DNA of 64,000 nt, taken from NCBI RefSeq assembly GCF_001421325.1, contig NZ_LMJY01000004.1, positions 1 to 64,000 on the forward strand. The letters are read 5' to 3'. The notes under the pieces are model-generated. The model had not been told where the DNA came from and did no database searches. It saw only the letters and a program-made list of their open reading frames with translations. Made by a program: the position numbers and the translations under genes. Below are positions 17,533 through 25,440 of the stretch, in pieces (the first letter of the stretch is position 1; each line of letters opens with the position of its first letter). Source of the DNA: Novosphingobium sp. Leaf2. Its GTDB lineage: Bacteria > Pseudomonadota > Alphaproteobacteria > Sphingomonadales > Sphingomonadaceae.

Positions 17533-17589
17533 ATGTCTCATGGTTCAGCAGAGGGGTCGGCAGTTTCCGTAGCGAGGCATTATCGCTGA
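17533..17589 (+). CDS. 18-residue micro-ORF (leader peptide candidate)
   Basis: ATG to TGA encodes MSHGSAEGSAVSVARHYR. It is supported mainly by the perfect anti-Shine-Dalgarno match directly upstream and by an intrinsic terminator 55 bp downstream, which make a compact transcript in front of ilvE. The peptide has four Ser and a basic C-terminus but no run of Ile, Leu or Val codons, so it does not look like a classical branched-chain amino-acid attenuator. It may be a leader peptide, a ribosome-binding decoy, or an independent tiny protein. Confidence 0.5.
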   Translation: MSHGSAEGSAVSVARHYR

Positions 17590-17644
17590 ATTCAATCTGG
17601 CGATAAAGGCTTTGCTGGCGGCACTTCCCGGCCGCTGACCATGT

Positions 17645-17690
17645 GAAGGGCCGTACCGCATTGCCGGTGCGGCCCTTCTCATTTGGACCA
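17645..17690 (+). terminator. Intrinsic terminator after the micro-ORF
   Basis: GAAGGGCCGTACCG and CGGTGCGGCCCTTC form a 14-bp stem (one G-T wobble) around a 6-base loop, followed by TCATTT. The stem is strong and the U-tract short. It lies 160 bp before ilvE, so it either ends a separate short transcript or acts as an attenuator for ilvE. Confidence 0.7.
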
Positions 17691-17850
17691 TGCCCGCGCT
17701 CAGCCCCCGCAAAAACGCTACAATACTTTCCTACATCGAACGCATCGTGCTATCAGAAAGTGCGCCTTACTAAATGTTGCTTTGAACTTGCCGGATTGGT
17801 AATTTTCGTTCAAGGCGCAGCACGATCTGCAGATAGAGGAATACCGTTCG

Positions 17851-18951
17851 ATGGCCACTCTCGCCCCCGCCGGCCTGACTTTCAGCACTGTCGCCCATCC
17901 CGGTCCGGTAGATGCACAGACCCGCACAGACGTGCTCGCCAACCCCGGTTTCGGCACCAACTTCACCGATCACATGGTGACGATCGACTGGTCGGAAGCG
18001 GACGGCTGGCATGATGCGGTGATTACGGCGCGTCAGCCCATCCCTCTCGATCCGGCGGCTGCCGTGCTGCATTACGCGCAGGAAATCTTCGAAGGGCTGA
18101 AGGCGTACAAGCAGGCTGACGGTGCGATCGCGCTGTTCAGGCCGGAAGCCAATGCCAGGCGGTTCAACGATTCGGCGCGGCGCCTGGCGATGCCCGAATT
18201 GCCAGAAGCGGTCTTTGTCGAAGCCATCGAACGGCTGGTCCAGATCGATCAGGCCTGGATCCCGGAAGGGGACGGCGCGTCGCTGTACCTGCGCCCGTTC
18301 ATGATCGCGACCGAGGCATTCCTGGGCGTGCGCCCGGCCAAGCAATACAAGTTCATCGTGATCGCCAGCCCCGCCGGCAACTACTTCAAGTCCGGCAGCC
18401 CTGCGGTTTCCATCTGGGTGTCGGACTACACCCGCGCTGCGCCCGGTGGCACCGGTGCGGCCAAGTGCGGTGGCAACTACGCCGCCAGCCTGGTCCCACA
18501 AGCCGAAGCGATCGCACGCGGCCACGATCAGGTCGTGTTCCTCGATGCTGCCGAGCACAAGTGGATCGAGGAGCTGGGCGGCATGAACCTGTATTTCGCG
18601 TTTGACGACGGCACGTTGCTCACACCCGAACTGACCGGCACGATCCTGCCGGGCATCACCCGCGACAGCCTGTTGCAACTGGCCCGCGAAGAAGGCCTGA
18701 CGGTTCGCGAGGGCCGCTACAGCCTGGACCAGTGGCGCGACGATGCGACCTCGGGTAAGCTGGTCGAGACGTTCGCTTGCGGCACTGCCGCCGTCGTCAC
18801 GCCGGTGGGTAAGGTAACGGGCCGCGATGGCTCGTTCACGATCGGCAGCGGCGGCCCTGGCCAGCTGACCGGCAAGCTCAAGAATCGCCTGGTTGCGATC
18901 CAGCGCGGGGAAGCGCCCGATACGCACGGCTGGATTCGCAAGATCGGCTAA
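17851..18951 (+). CDS. ilvE: Branched-chain amino-acid aminotransferase
   Basis: A PLP fold-type IV transaminase, 366 aa, catalysing the last step of Ile/Leu/Val synthesis and the first of their breakdown. The length and layout match the long (class II, eukaryote-like) form. Visible motifs are EIFEGLKAYKQADG near residue 78, LYLRPFMIATE near 145, the PLP lysine region GTGAAKCGGNYAAS near 205, and the cofactor-phosphate region ELGGMNLYFAF and CGTAAVVTPVG. The ATG at 17851 follows AGAGGA. It is single-gene, preceded by the micro-ORF/terminator leader and followed by a tandem duplication of its stop region. Confidence 0.95.
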   Translation: MATLAPAGLTFSTVAHPGPVDAQTRTDVLANPGFGTNFTDHMVTIDWSEADGWHDAVITARQPIPLDPAAAVLHYAQEIFEGLKAYKQADGAIALFRPEANARRFNDSARRLAMPELPEAVFVEAIERLVQIDQAWIPEGDGASLYLRPFMIATEAFLGVRPAKQYKFIVIASPAGNYFKSGSPAVSIWVSDYTRAAPGGTGAAKCGGNYAASLVPQAEAIARGHDQVVFLDAAEHKWIEELGGMNLYFAFDDGTLLTPELTGTILPGITRDSLLQLAREEGLTVREGRYSLDQWRDDATSGKLVETFACGTAAVVTPVGKVTGRDGSFTIGSGGPGQLTGKLKNRLVAIQRGEAPDTHGWIRKIG

Positions 18952-18981
18952 GGCGGCCTGCAGACTAAGGCGGCCTGCAGA
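18948..18981 (+). repeat. Perfect 17-bp tandem duplication across the ilvE stop
   Basis: CTAAGGCGGCCTGCAGA occurs twice head to tail (18948-18964 and 18965-18981). The first copy contains the ilvE TAA stop. The second is noncoding. It looks like a recent slippage or repair duplication with no effect on the protein. Confidence 0.9.
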
Positions 18982-19063
18982 AACGCGTACCACCGGTTGC
19001 AGGCGCACTTTGGCACACTTACCTGTGCGGCATCGTTCTCGTCCGTTTTTCAGGAGCATTCGC

Positions 19064-19915
19064 ATGGCTGATCCCACTTACACCCCGCCCAAGGTCTGGA
19101 CGTGGGACCAGCCTAATGGCGGCCAGTTTGCCAGCATCAACCGGCCCACCGCCGGCGCGCGTTTCGACAAGGAACTGCCGCGCGGGCAGCATCCGTTTCA
19201 GCTGCACTCGCTCGGCACGCCCAATGGCCAGAAGGTCACGATCATGTTCGAGGAACTGCTCGCAGCCGGATACAGCGATGCCGAATACGATGCCTGGATG
19301 GTGTCCATCGCGGACGGCGACCAGTTCTCGTCCGGCTTTGTCTCGGTAAACCCGAATTCCAAGATCCCGGCCTTGCTGGACTATTCGCAGGGCGAACCGG
19401 TTCGCGTGTTCGAATCGGGCGCGATCCTGTTTTACCTGGCGGAAAAGTTCGGCGCGTTCCTGCCGTCCTCTGGCCCGCAGCGCGCCGAATGCATGTCGTG
19501 GCTGATGTGGCAGATGGGCACAGCACCGCTACTTGGCGGCGGATTCGGGCATTTCTATGCCTATGCGCCGGAAAAGTACCAATATCCGATCGATCGCTAT
19601 GCGATGGAAGCCAAGCGCATCTTCGATGTGGCAGACAAGCGGCTGGCCGAAACCCGCTATCTGGCGGGTGACGATTACACGATCGCCGACATCGCGTCCT
19701 ATGGCTGGCTCGGCGGCTTCGTACGCGGCGATGCGTACGGTGATGCGGCCACGTTCCTTGACGTTGCCAGCTATACCAACCTCGTGCGCTGGGGCGAGGA
19801 CGTGGGCGCGCGTGAGGGCGTGCGCCGTGGCCGCATCGTCAATCGCAAGGGCGACGGCTTTGTTGCCGAACGTCACAGTGCCGCCGATATCGACGCGGTT
19901 CTGGCCGCAGCCTGA
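19064..19915 (+). CDS. yghU: YghU-type glutathione S-transferase / disulfide-bond oxidoreductase
   Basis: A 283-aa Nu-class GST. It carries the YghU N-terminal extension (TPPKVWTWDQPNGGQFASIN), the thioredoxin-like domain with VNPNSKIPALLDYS and FESGAILFYLAEKFG (glutathione gamma-Glu site), and the C-terminal GRIVNRKGDGF that distinguishes YghU/YfcG proteins. These enzymes bind two glutathiones and reduce disulfide or peroxide substrates. The ATG at 19064 follows CAGGAG; the frame opens much earlier but that part overlaps ilvE in another frame. It is followed by a hairpin and tRNA-Gln. Confidence 0.93.
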   Translation: MADPTYTPPKVWTWDQPNGGQFASINRPTAGARFDKELPRGQHPFQLHSLGTPNGQKVTIMFEELLAAGYSDAEYDAWMVSIADGDQFSSGFVSVNPNSKIPALLDYSQGEPVRVFESGAILFYLAEKFGAFLPSSGPQRAECMSWLMWQMGTAPLLGGGFGHFYAYAPEKYQYPIDRYAMEAKRIFDVADKRLAETRYLAGDDYTIADIASYGWLGGFVRGDAYGDAATFLDVASYTNLVRWGEDVGAREGVRRGRIVNRKGDGFVAERHSAADIDAVLAAA

Positions 19916-19921
19916 GCGGCG

Positions 19922-19960
19922 AACCGGAGCGCTGGGAAAAGCTCTTTTCAGCGCCCGGTT
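19922..19960 (+). terminator. Hairpin after yghU
   Basis: AACCGGAGCGCTGGGAAAAG pairs imperfectly with CTTTTCAGCGCCCGGTT across a 2-base loop, beginning 6 bp after the stop. The stem is long with small bulges. The following tract (TAGTCGC) is not U-rich, so termination may be partial. Confidence 0.55.
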
Positions 19961-19987
19961 TAGTCGCTAAGCGCGCCTTCTCTGCGT

Positions 19988-20062
19988 TGGGGCGTCGCCA
20001 AGTGGTAAGGCACCGGTTTTTGGTACCGGCATTCGCAGGTTCGAATCCTGCCGCCCCAGCCA
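19988..20062 (+). tRNA. tRNA-Gln (anticodon TTG)
   Basis: A complete cloverleaf: acceptor TGGGGCG pairing with CGCCCCA, D-arm GCC/GGC, anticodon stem CCGGT/ACCGG with loop TTTTGGT (anticodon TTG), T-arm GCAGG/CCTGC with TTCGAAT loop, G discriminator, and genomically encoded CCA. It reads CAA codons. A T-run (GTTTTT) follows directly at 20065-20070. Confidence 0.95.
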
Positions 20063-20171
20063 GCGTTTTTGTGCATCCGTGCAGGAACGCTTAAAGGTCC
20101 GATCGGGGCTGCATGGATCGCCCGGTAACACGCGGCGGATCCGATACCGAACCGGGGGATGTTCCAAACCG

Positions 20172-21479
20172 ATGTCGCTCAAGCGCCTGCTCCCCCGCCG
20201 CATCCGCATTGCCTTGCGCCGGCATGGCCCGGAAGCGCTGGTGTGGCGCCGCCGCGTGGCGATCATCGGGGGGGCGGTGCTTGTCGGCCTTGTCGCGCTG
20301 ATCTTCGCCCACGTGGCCGACCGGGCCAATGGCGCATTCCATGCTTATGTTACCCGCACCCCGTGGGCGCCGCTGGTGGTCACGCCGATCGGCTTCGCCC
20401 TGATCGCGTGGGCAACCATTCGGTTTGCGCCCACCGCCAAAGGCTCGGGCATACCCCAGGTCATGGCCGCGACTGAAAATCCCGAAGCCGCGCTTTCCGG
20501 CCTTGTTTCCACCCGGGCCGCCATCGCCAAGTTCTTCCTGACTGCTGGGGCGCTACTGGTCGGCGCGTCGGTGGGGCGTGAGGGGCCGACTGTGCAGATC
20601 GCGGCTGCGATCATGGGGCGGATGCACCGCCTACTCCGCATTCCCATCCGCTCGTCGGTCTATATCGCCGGGGGCGCCGCTGGCGTTGCCGCAGCGTTCA
20701 ACACCCCGCTTGCCGGCGTGGCGTTCGCGATCGAGGAGCTTGCCGCCGCGTATGAACAGCGCATGACCCTGCTGGTGATGGCCGCCGTGCTGATCGCAGG
20801 CATGATCAGCCTGGGCGTCTCCGGCGACTACATCTACTTCGGCGAAATGCGCCAGACGCTTGGCGTCAGCCAGGCCTTGATCGCAACCCCGGTGGCGGGC
20901 GTTGTCGGCGGTCTGGCGGGCGGACTGTTTTCGCGGCTGATGCTGGGCGCGGGCACCACGGCGCTGCGCCCGATGGTGTGGGCGCGCGCAAACCCTGTGG
21001 CGTTCGCCGGCCTTTGCGGGGTGCTGGTGGCCGTAGTCGGGTTTGCAACCGGCCTCACCTGGGGCACCGGTTACGAGACCGCGAACAGCATCATAAAAGG
21101 CAGCGGCGTGCCCCTGTGGTTCGCGCCGGCCAAGTTTGCGGCGACACTGGCTACGGCAGTGTCAGGCCTGCCGGGCGGCATCTTCGCCCCTTCGCTGTCC
21201 ATCGGCGCGGGCATCGGCGACCTGTTGCGCGGCATCTTTCCCGGTTATCCATCGGGGGCGGTGGTGCTGCTCGGCATGGTCGCCTACTTTACCGGCGTGG
21301 TGCGGGCGCCGCTAACCGCCGTGATCATCATCTCGGAAACCACCGCCAGCCGGGGCCTGATGATGCCGCTGCTCGCCTCCGCGCTGATCGGTGAATTTGC
21401 CGCCCAGCTGGTGTGCAAGGAAAAGCTATATCACGGTCTTTCCCTGCGGTTCCGGGAAGCATCGGCACCCCATATCTGA
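20172..21479 (+). CDS. ClC-family chloride channel / Cl-/H+ antiporter
   Basis: A 435-aa integral membrane protein with about ten hydrophobic segments. All three selectivity-filter motifs are present: GSGIP (91-95), GREGPTVQ (from 135, gating glutamate E137) and GLPGGIFAPSLSIGAGIG. Retention of the gating Glu is seen in both channels and exchangers. There is no C-terminal CBS pair. The ATG at 20172 starts the basic cytoplasmic helix; the frame opens at 20079 but overlaps nothing recognisable. It is single-gene between tRNA-Gln and the first catabolic-region regulator. Confidence 0.93.
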   Translation: MSLKRLLPRRIRIALRRHGPEALVWRRRVAIIGGAVLVGLVALIFAHVADRANGAFHAYVTRTPWAPLVVTPIGFALIAWATIRFAPTAKGSGIPQVMAATENPEAALSGLVSTRAAIAKFFLTAGALLVGASVGREGPTVQIAAAIMGRMHRLLRIPIRSSVYIAGGAAGVAAAFNTPLAGVAFAIEELAAAYEQRMTLLVMAAVLIAGMISLGVSGDYIYFGEMRQTLGVSQALIATPVAGVVGGLAGGLFSRLMLGAGTTALRPMVWARANPVAFAGLCGVLVAVVGFATGLTWGTGYETANSIIKGSGVPLWFAPAKFAATLATAVSGLPGGIFAPSLSIGAGIGDLLRGIFPGYPSGAVVLLGMVAYFTGVVRAPLTAVIIISETTASRGLMMPLLASALIGEFAAQLVCKEKLYHGLSLRFREASAPHI

Positions 21480-21538
21480 TGCATCAGGCCTATAGCGCAC
21501 GCGTAGATAAGGGATTGCCCGATAGCGGCCGGAGCCAT

Positions 21539-21557
21539 AACGACGATCCATGTCGTT
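21539..21557. promoter_or_regulatory. Inverted repeat upstream of first TetR gene (candidate operator)
   Basis: AACGAC and GTCGTT flank a 7-base spacer about 40 bp upstream of the GTG start of the TetR gene at 21597. Position and symmetry fit an autoregulatory operator. It differs from the six-copy palindrome found further downstream. Confidence 0.4.
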
Positions 21558-21596
21558 TAACATCGCCCTTCCATCGCCCGTCACGACAGGTTCGGT

Positions 21597-22253
21597 GTGA
21601 CCGATAATTCAGCCTCCCATAGCGCTGTGATGGTCGAAAACCATGAACCCGCACCCGTTGCCGCGCCGACCCGCCAATCGATCAAGAGCGCGCAAACGCG
21701 CAGCCGTTTGGTGGAAGCGACGATCGCGTGTCTCGTCGACGTTGGCTATTCCGGCACCACCACCCCGCTGGTTGCCGCCCGTGCGGGACTGTCACGCGGG
21801 GCCATGCTCCACCATTTCGAGAACAGCGCCACGCTGATCCGCGCGACCATCGTCGAGTTGCACGAACGCCGCCTGCGCGCCTTTCGGCGATCGTCCGAAG
21901 TGCGCGAGCACGATCCGGCGGCCATCATCCAGGGCTATTGGCGCCAGGTCCAGAAGCCCGCGTTCATCGCCTTTCAGGAACTGGCGCTTGCCGCGCGCAC
22001 GGATGCGCAACTCGCGCAGATCATGCACCCGCTGCAGGTGGAGTATCGTGAGCGCTTCAACGCAGAGGCGCTGGCGCTGTTTCCCGAGTGGAAGTCAGAA
22101 CCTGACCGTCTTGCGCAGGCCATCGCCCTTTCCCAGACGCTGATCGAAGGCATGGCGATGAGCCTGATGACCGGCGCGTTGGACGAAACGATGGTGCCAT
22201 CCCTGCTTGGCACGCTGGAAAGCCAGATTCGCGCGCTGCATCCACCGGCCTGA
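21597..22253 (+). CDS. TetR-family regulator, paralogue 1 of 3
   Basis: A 218-aa repressor-type protein. The HTH lies at about 32-80 (TTTPLVAARAGLSRGAMLHH, the recognition region). It is paralogous over nearly its whole length to the proteins at 25441 and 54666, sharing SRGAM-x-HHF-x-N, LHERRLRAFRRS, and YW-x-Q-QKPAFIAF-x-EL. The start is GTG at 21597 after ACAGG; ATG at 21633 is an alternative. Its stop abuts the stop of the convergent SDR. It probably controls the nearby SDR/FAD-dehydrogenase region or itself; the ligand is unknown. Confidence 0.9.
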   Translation: MTDNSASHSAVMVENHEPAPVAAPTRQSIKSAQTRSRLVEATIACLVDVGYSGTTTPLVAARAGLSRGAMLHHFENSATLIRATIVELHERRLRAFRRSSEVREHDPAAIIQGYWRQVQKPAFIAFQELALAARTDAQLAQIMHPLQVEYRERFNAEALALFPEWKSEPDRLAQAIALSQTLIEGMAMSLMTGALDETMVPSLLGTLESQIRALHPPA

Positions 22254-23057
22254 TCAGCCTCTATTGCCATAGGCATCGAAGAACGACGGCGGCTTGGCGT
22301 AGTAGCTGGCGTCCATGCGGCAATCCATGAGCCCCGCATCCGGCGCGATGACCTGCCCGGTAATGTTGATCGCATCATCGCTGGCGAGATAGGCGAAAGC
22401 GCCGGCGATCTCGTCCGCCGTCACCACGCGCCGCAGCGGGTTGCGCGCCTGCGACGCTTTTCGCATCGCGTCCGCATCGCCATAGGCCATCTCGGTCATC
22501 CGTGTCGGCACGTTGCCCGGCGCCACCGCGTTGACGCGGATCCCGTCCTCGGCAAGTTCGGCTGCTACTGACCGCGTTAGACCCAGCACGGCGTGCTTGG
22601 CGGCGGTATAGGCATGCGGACCCAGCGCCACCATGCCCGCCACGCTGGAGGTGGAAAGGATCACCCCGCTTCGCGCCGGGCGCATCACGCGCGCGGCGTG
22701 CTTCATCCCGAAGAAGACGCTGTTGAGCAGGATAGCCATCGTGTCGCCCCAGGCGGCAGCGTCGATATCCTGTATGCGCCCCAGCGCACCAAGCTGACCG
22801 GCGTTGTTGATCATGCAGTCCAGCCTGCCGTGATGCGTGGCGGCATGCTCCACCAACGCCTGCACATCCCCCTCTCGCGTCACGTCGCACAGCAGGAAAG
22901 ACGCGCCGAGCGCCTGCGCCAGCGCCCTGCCCGCATCCTCGCGAATATCGCCAAGCACGAGCTTTGCGCCCTCGCGCGCAAAGCGGCGCGCGGTTGCTTC
23001 GCCAAGGCCGCTGGCGGCGCCCGTGATGACTGTGACCCTATCAACCAACCGCGTCAA
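22254..23057 (-). CDS. Short-chain dehydrogenase/reductase (SDR)
   Basis: A 267-aa classical SDR: cofactor motif TGAASGLGEATARRF, NNAG at about residue 88, and the catalytic Ser-Tyr-Lys as STSSVAG...YTAAKHA. It would oxidise a secondary alcohol or reduce a ketone with NAD(P). I chose a TTG start at 23057 because GGGAGG lies six bases upstream and the protein then starts at the usual distance (TRLVDRVTVITG) from the Rossmann motif; the frame opens at 23123. It is divergent from the FAD dehydrogenase at 23307, sharing a 249-bp promoter region. Confidence 0.88.
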   Translation of the reverse strand: MTRLVDRVTVITGAASGLGEATARRFAREGAKLVLGDIREDAGRALAQALGASFLLCDVTREGDVQALVEHAATHHGRLDCMINNAGQLGALGRIQDIDAAAWGDTMAILLNSVFFGMKHAARVMRPARSGVILSTSSVAGMVALGPHAYTAAKHAVLGLTRSVAAELAEDGIRVNAVAPGNVPTRMTEMAYGDADAMRKASQARNPLRRVVTADEIAGAFAYLASDDAINITGQVIAPDAGLMDCRMDASYYAKPPSFFDAYGNRG

Positions 23058-23165
23058 ATCCCGCCTCCCGCAGACGTTACCGTGTGATGCTAAATGCCGA
23101 AATGCCCAAATTTTATGGTGCATATAACTTATCTTATGACGGTGTTTTTGGGATTTACCAGCGCA

Positions 23166-23204
23166 AGTCCAGTCAGAATCCGATATTTCTACGTCAACTG
23201 GACT
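23166..23204. promoter_or_regulatory. Inverted repeat in the SDR / FAD-dehydrogenase divergent promoter
   Basis: AGTCCAGT (23166-23173) and ACTGGACT (23197-23204) are perfect reverse complements separated by 23 bp, about 100 bp from each divergent start. This spacing suits two half-sites on nearby helical turns or two dimers. The regulator is unknown. The six-copy palindrome is absent here. Confidence 0.45.
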
Positions 23205-23306
23205 AGACTTATCGCAACGCGCTCTGCATGCTGCGGCCCAACAGACGGTGGTTTTGGCTCGTCAGGTCGCGTGCCTCTGATCTGAAAACATGGAGAGGCG
23301 CGCATC

Positions 23307-24707
23307 ATGAGCGATAGCGCAATGACCGATTATGATGTCATCGTCATCGGCAGCGGGGCTGCAGGGCTTAGCGCCGCGGCAGTCGCGGCGGATGATGGCG
23401 CACGGGTTTTGCTGGTGGAGGCTGCCGGCCGCACTGGCGGTTCCAGCGCTTTGTCGGGCGGGGTGTTCTATGCGGCGGGGACATCGCTGCAACGGGAAGC
23501 CGGCATTGTGGACGATACCGCCGATGCCATGTTCCACTATTATATGACGCTGAACCAGTACAAGCTGGAGCCATCGCTTGTACGGACTTTGTGCGATCAA
23601 TCCGGCCCGGCGTTCGAATGGTTACGGCACATCGGCGTCGGCTTCACGCAGGACAACTTGTATGCATCAGGCGTGGACAAGATCCGGCGTGGCCACCGCG
23701 CGACCGGAGACGGCGCAGGTCTTGTGGAGGCACTGGACGGATACGTATCGGGCAAGGGCATCGATACGGTTCTGGGCACCCGCGTCGATACCCTGCTGGT
23801 GGAAGATGGCCGCGTGTGTGGCATCGTGACCGAAGGGCAAGCCGTGCGCAGCGCCGCAACCGTGATCACCACGGGTGGTTTTGGCGCCAACCCGGAAATG
23901 CTCGCCCGACTCTACCCCGATGCCGCGCGTCATGGCGATCTGCACTGGTATATCGGCGCGCCGACCTGCCTGGGCGATGGACTTGGCTTGGCCGCGCAAG
24001 TGGGCGGACAGGTAAGCCAGACCAATCGCGGCCTGCTGCTGATCACGCCGGGTTTTGCCAGGGATCTGGAAAGCTATCTGCCGGGCTGGGTGATGATGGT
24101 AAACCGCGATGGACGCCGGTTCATCGACGAGACGATCGAGTATTCCGTTCTCGCCGCCGTGCTGGACGAGCAGCCAGGGCAGGACTGTTTCGCGATCTTC
24201 GATGAAGACGCGCGCCTGTCCTCGAAAACGACGCAATACCGGCCCGCCCCCAACTGGACGGCAGAGCGGTTGCGCGATCACGTGGATGCCGGAACCCTGA
24301 CAAGCGCGCCGACGGTGGAAGAACTGGCGCACAAGCTGCAGATGCCGCCCGCCCGCCTCGCCACCACGATCGAACGCTATAATGCAATGGCGCACAGCGG
24401 CAGCGATCTGGATTACTTCAAACCCGCCGGGATGCTGCGCCCCGTGGCCCGAGGTCCGTTTTACGCTGCGCACATCCGGCCAGCCATCATCTGCTGGACC
24501 GGCACCGGTGTTCGCATCGATACCGAGGCCCGCGTACTTGGCGCCGACGACCGCCCCGTGCCGGGGCTTTATGCCGCCGGCGAGACGACCGGCGGCATGT
24601 TCGGCCAATGCTATGCTGCAGGTGGGGCATCCATCGGCAACGCGGTGGTGTTCGGCAGGATCGCCGGCGCCAACGCCGCACAAGAGCGCAAACCGGGGCC
24701 GAACTGA
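23307..24707 (+). CDS. FAD-dependent dehydrogenase (fumarate reductase / 3-ketosteroid dehydrogenase-like)
   Basis: A 466-aa flavoprotein. The FAD motif is VIVIGSGAAGLSAAAVAADD (residues 11-30), with the second phosphate-binding piece GGSSALSGG. The C-terminal AAGETTGGMFGQCYAAGGAS is the FAD-contacting loop of the fumarate reductase/flavocytochrome c superfamily, which includes 3-ketosteroid and other ring dehydrogenases. It may introduce a double bond next to a carbonyl. There is no secretion signal. GGAGAGG precedes ATG 23307. The NTF2-like gene follows after 38 bp, likely in one operon. Confidence 0.85.
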   Translation: MSDSAMTDYDVIVIGSGAAGLSAAAVAADDGARVLLVEAAGRTGGSSALSGGVFYAAGTSLQREAGIVDDTADAMFHYYMTLNQYKLEPSLVRTLCDQSGPAFEWLRHIGVGFTQDNLYASGVDKIRRGHRATGDGAGLVEALDGYVSGKGIDTVLGTRVDTLLVEDGRVCGIVTEGQAVRSAATVITTGGFGANPEMLARLYPDAARHGDLHWYIGAPTCLGDGLGLAAQVGGQVSQTNRGLLLITPGFARDLESYLPGWVMMVNRDGRRFIDETIEYSVLAAVLDEQPGQDCFAIFDEDARLSSKTTQYRPAPNWTAERLRDHVDAGTLTSAPTVEELAHKLQMPPARLATTIERYNAMAHSGSDLDYFKPAGMLRPVARGPFYAAHIRPAIICWTGTGVRIDTEARVLGADDRPVPGLYAAGETTGGMFGQCYAAGGASIGNAVVFGRIAGANAAQERKPGPN

Positions 24708-24745
24708 TCCTCAGAAACGCGCACCATCCTAACAAGGAGAGCATC

Positions 24746-25300
24746 ATGCCTACCATCGAAGCGCGCATCGCCAGGCTGGAGGCGGAATCGCAGATCCGCC
24801 AGTTGATCGCCCGGTATTGCTTCACCATCGACGACCGTGACATCGCCGCCATCCGCGACCTGTTCGCGCCCGACGCCGTGCTGAAATCCGCAGACGGCGT
24901 GATGAATGCCACCGGCGTGGATGCGATCATGGCGCAGTACGACGGTCGCTTCGATGCGCTCGGCCCCGGTCATCACTTCATGCACGACGTGCAGCTCGAT
25001 TTCGTGGGCGACGGATCGCAGCACGCGACCGGACGGGTCATCGGCCATGCGGAATTGTGGCGCAACGGCCAGATGATGGTCACCGCGATCCGCTATGACG
25101 ACACGTACCGCAACACCGACGCGGGCTGGAAATTCGCCGAACGCACGATCGCGTTTCTCTACTACGTGCCGATCGACAAGTACCCGAACATCCTGTCCAC
25201 TCCGCTGCGCAATCATGCGTATGCCGAACCCAAGCCTGCGGATTTCCCGGAGCGACTGCCTACCTGGATCGCATACGAGAAATCGCGCGGGCGGGGCTGA
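24746..25300 (+). CDS. SnoaL / NTF2-like domain protein
   Basis: A 184-aa protein with the cone-shaped alpha+beta barrel pattern of SnoaL-like and ketosteroid-isomerase-like proteins: an N-terminal helix (IEARIARLEAESQIRQLIAR), then YCFTIDDRDIAAIRDLFAPDA, typical of bile-acid dehydratase/SnoaL families, with HHFMHDVQLDF later. Such proteins catalyse isomerisation or dehydration, or only bind ligands. Its place behind an FAD ring dehydrogenase suggests action on the dehydrogenated product. ATG 24746 follows AAGGAG. Confidence 0.82.
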   Translation: MPTIEARIARLEAESQIRQLIARYCFTIDDRDIAAIRDLFAPDAVLKSADGVMNATGVDAIMAQYDGRFDALGPGHHFMHDVQLDFVGDGSQHATGRVIGHAELWRNGQMMVTAIRYDDTYRNTDAGWKFAERTIAFLYYVPIDKYPNILSTPLRNHAYAEPKPADFPERLPTWIAYEKSRGRG

Positions 25301-25352
25301 CGCGGGACGCGACCCGCCGTCAGCCCGGTCCAGACATCATTTCCGATTAAAA

Positions 25353-25370
25353 AGGCAAACATGCATGTCT
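25353..25370 (+). promoter_or_regulatory. Copy 1 of six-copy palindromic operator
   Basis: AGGCAAACATGCATGTCT followed by a T-run (TTTTTTATTG), with a perfect 10-bp core palindrome ACATGCATGT. It lies 70 bp upstream of the tetR paralogue at 25441. It aligns without gaps to copies at 31017, 52680(-), 54494, 55362 and 60078. The position suggests autoregulation of this TetR. Confidence 0.7.
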
Positions 25371-25440
25371 TTTTTTATTGGTTGGATTAGGTTACTCCCG
25401 GCTGATCGACGTAGCCATTGGCATGGGAGAGCGCGGACCA

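Noticed and set aside
19988..21600. tRNA-Gln as an integration site for the catabolic region
   Set aside because: No integrase gene and no second copy of the tRNA 3' end was seen in the window, and a ClC gene lies between. An island boundary cannot be claimed.
23130..23155. TATCTTATGACGGTGTTTTTG as another operator copy
   Set aside because: The distance between the central TATG and the TGTTT arm is two bases too long, and the left arm does not match.
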